Source of the DNA: Neodontobutis hainanensis
Lineage: Eukaryota > Chordata > Actinopteri > Gobiiformes > Odontobutidae
Reading direction: 5' to 3'
Length of the DNA stretch: 64,000 nucleotides
Assembly (NCBI GenBank): GCA_024349245.1
Contig: JALDNG010000026.1
Location: 310,001-374,000 of the forward strand
In this document: one piece after another, positions 61,296 through 64,000 of the stretch
Layout of the letters: every line of letters starts with the position of its first letter
How positions within the stretch are numbered: position 1 is the stretch's first letter
Notes under the pieces: generated by a model
What the model saw: only the letters and a program-made list of their open reading frames with translations
What the model was told of the DNA's origin: nothing
Databases searched by the model: none
Program-made: the position numbers and the translations under genes

Positions 61296-64000
61296 CTGAA
61301 ACATAAAAAACACCAATTTACATTAAAACAAAAGTATTTTTTTTGTTTTACATAGCAGTGTAGAAAAATTGGTCATGGTAGTGAAGTCACTTTTATGTAG
61401 TCAAGTCAATTTAAGACTAAATTGTTTCCATACAAGGAACAAAAAGTTTGGCGTTTTGAAGGTCATAAAGATCGGTTCATTTGTTCTGCTTAGCATGACT
61501 CCCAGAGGTCACTTCCACAGCAGGCAGAGTTCGCCTCAAATAGCTCTTGCCATCTGCAGAAGCAGCCTTTCCAAGAATAAAAGGATTATTACTGGCCTGG
61601 TGATTTCTAAGGCAAATTTCATCTTGGTTTAAGTTTACCCTAAGAAGCCCATTACTCACTGTCACTGACTTAAATTTCATCTGTCCTTAAGTCCCACTAC
61701 AGAATGAACAGCTTAAGCAGCAATGACTGGAAACAATAACAGAGCTCAGATGAGATGCACATATTCTGCCAACAGATGGCACTGTGTGCGCGCAAAGAAA
61801 ATAATAAATGAGTCAAGCTGGTCAGAATCCAAAACCTATTTATTACCTAAAAATGCATTATTAGAACAAACGACTGAACAATGCTGCAAATGAGAAATGC
61901 TTATGTGAAAAAAAACACAAAAGAGTTACTTAACTTATGACAACAGAGTAGAGTTTCTCTCACTACAGCTCAGTAACAGGTTGCTTGTTTGTTGCGATAG
62001 ATGAATATGATTATTTTTAAGGATGGCAACTCCAACAGAGCCCTAAGTTATAAAGCGCACACCATATACAAAGCTTTAGGAGGGTTCTGTCTCTTTGTGC
62101 CATTAGCTGAACATGTTGACCCTATTCTCTGACTGTATGACCATCTCCCTGAAGCCATAGCTGTGCCATTAACAATGTCACTGAGTTCCAAGTATTTAGC
62201 ACACTGCACAGGGATACCAAGCATGACACTGCAATCCCACGGATCAAAAATCCCATTATGAAAATAGATTAACAGTGGTTAAAAGCACATTGTCACAAGT
62301 GCATTTGAGTATAAAAGTCACGCTTTCATCCAAATACAAGCACTTCAAATAAAGCTCCACTGACCAAATGTTAGCATGTTTGAACTTCTTCTTTTCTTGT
62401 GAGATATGCTCCAAAGAAAGCCCACAGCTTCTTCCTTCTGCAAAATAAGAAAGGAAGCAGGCCACAGGGGGTTTGTTTGTTCACTGTACTGTAGTCACAA
62501 ATCAACAGACTTGTCTTGTCACAGATGCTTGTCGCCTGATTCCTCTCAGCACACAAGATCAGTCATCAATTTCAACCCCAGGCCTTTGTGTGACATGTTT
62601 TTACATAAGGTCACACATCTTTCTGATAAGCGTTTTGTGTCAATAGTTTTATACTATTATGCTGAACAGACACATCTAATGGGAAATGTTCAGCGTTCAA
62701 GTGTTATTAGCGACCCTTTGTGCTCTTACAAAGCTGACAGTGGGTGAGGAGAGGCTTCTCATATGTACAGCATCACTTTTAATGACATTTTATACTCTCA
62801 TCTTGCAACGCTCACTTATTCTCATGTTTCATGGAATTCCCCAACTGAAATCAGCCAGGGTGTGTCCAGATTATTGAATCAAATCTCCAACATACAATCT
62901 AAAACCAATACAGGAAATGTGCAGTGAACCTCATCCGACTGGTCAATCTGAATATGAAACTACTGTGAACATATGGGACAGATGTGGGATGGAGATTTAT
63001 CAAGATTATAAGGTGAATGCGCTACTCTTCTTTCATGCTCTAAGCTGCAAGTGTAACATGTGCCTACATATGGAATTGCTGCCCCCCAAAATTGTGTCAT
63101 CAGAAAGTCTAAGCTGCAGGCTCAACACATTTCACAGAGGAGGCTAAAACACTCAAAACACGGACAGCTTTATGAAATGCATGTCAAACTGAGACAATCT
63201 AGCCAAATGCAATATTTTATTTAGCCCGCAAATATATTTGTTTGAGGGTATGTGGCTTGTGCAGTTGGTAGAAAACACACATAAAACATTAAAGTTAAAA
63301 TGCTCTTCAATTACTGATGAATAGACAATGGCGAAAGATATTTTCTGCAAACACATCCATTATCCAAAATAAGATAAGAAATGAAGAAAACAGTGAATAA
63401 AAAACTTCAGTCCTATCAGAAAAACAAAGAAAATTCTGTCCTGAAAGAACAGGGCAGGAGAGAAGTGGCGCACTAATGAATTGCTTGGCTGGGAGTCATG
63501 TTTAAACCTTCCAATTAAAACATTGTGTGTCGTCTCATTCTCGTTTGGATGTAGCAACATGGCACACTTTTTAATTGCAACACGGCAGGCGGTCGCCCAG
63601 TAGGGCTAAATTTTATACATATCCTCGGAGCTAGGTATCAAACAAGAGCTGGTTCCTATGGTGACACACATCAGTGTAGAATAATCACATTTCAAGTGTG
63701 GTTTTGAAAGCCTTAAGAGTTTTACCCCCGCTCTGTGTCAGCAGCTGAGACACTTTACTATGAATTTATTCATCTGACCGTAAAGTATGAGTTGTGCTAC
63801 ATGAAAAGAGCAGCTGCAACTAAATTATGTCTAACGGCCGCAGAACGTTTACTCATTGTTTTGTTGTTGTTTAGTATTAACAGCTTGCAATAGGGCGTAT
63901 AAATGTATAGAGTATATGGTCCATTAAATTTGTCAAAATAATTTGTCTACATCTCCACATGGTTACAGTCATTTCTTGTCGATCTTGAATCAGGGCTGTA
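61296..64000. other. probable first intron or 5' flank of rap1gap; nothing recognised
   Basis: 2.7 kb with only short open frames, none with a recognisable protein or splice borders. The expected start-codon exon of the long rap1gap form is not here, so the stretch is probably intron. Confidence 0.4.

Noticed and set aside
62406..62747. 113-codon plus-strand frame near the right end
   Set aside because: No domain, and codon use does not resemble the neighbouring real exons.

Overview
The window is vertebrate nuclear DNA, almost certainly from a ray-finned (teleost) fish. Genes are split into many short exons with GT/AG borders. The transposon debris is fish-like (a Tc1 copy with IR/DR-type ends, a V-SINE-like core, a decayed non-LTR reverse transcriptase), and the gene order matches pieces of human 1p36. 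There are no operons, CRISPR arrays, rRNA genes or recognisable tRNA genes. All exons were read by hand from splice sites, reading phase and family knowledge. Where a full reading frame was assembled, exon lengths add up to whole codons.

Layout: (1) 207-1286 (+): the last six exons of a CCDC50/Ymer-like coiled-coil gene that begins before the window, with its 3' UTR. (2) 3023-4767 (-): a complete 265-codon TNF-receptor gene, best matched to 4-1BB (tnfrsf9), tail to tail with gene 1. (3) 7777-27509 (-): a complete 15-exon dishevelled gene, dvl1, of 719 codons with DIX, PDZ, DEP and the conserved C-terminus; its introns hold an unusual 1.9-kb inverted-repeat element. (4) 29252-34722 (-): mxra8, a two-Ig-domain membrane protein of about 426 residues. 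(5) 35606-36515 (-): aurkaip1 (mitoribosomal protein mS38), 199 residues. (6) 39177-61295 (-): rap1gap, a Rap1 GTPase-activating protein with a GoLoco motif, a Rap-GAP domain and a serine-rich tail. Its upstream introns carry a Tc1 fragment, an integrase-type MITE and a LINE fragment. From 61296 to the end I see no exon.

The genes do not form one pathway. dvl1 acts in Wnt signalling, rap1gap in Rap1/G-alpha-i signalling, tnfrsf9 in lymphocyte co-stimulation, mxra8 in cell adhesion and matrix contact, and aurkaip1 in mitochondrial translation. dvl1-mxra8-aurkaip1 is a conserved vertebrate block. tnfrsf9 and rap1gap lie elsewhere on human 1p36, so their adjacency here is a lineage difference within one ancestral linkage group.

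I did not find a new biological system. The best leads are a duplicated in-frame cassette exon and alternative N-termini in rap1gap, a 1.9-kb inverted-repeat element with a nested ACTAGTG-rich palindrome in dvl1, a MITE that keeps a piece of an integrase-like transposase gene, and a close AP-1/NF-kappaB site pair upstream of tnfrsf9.
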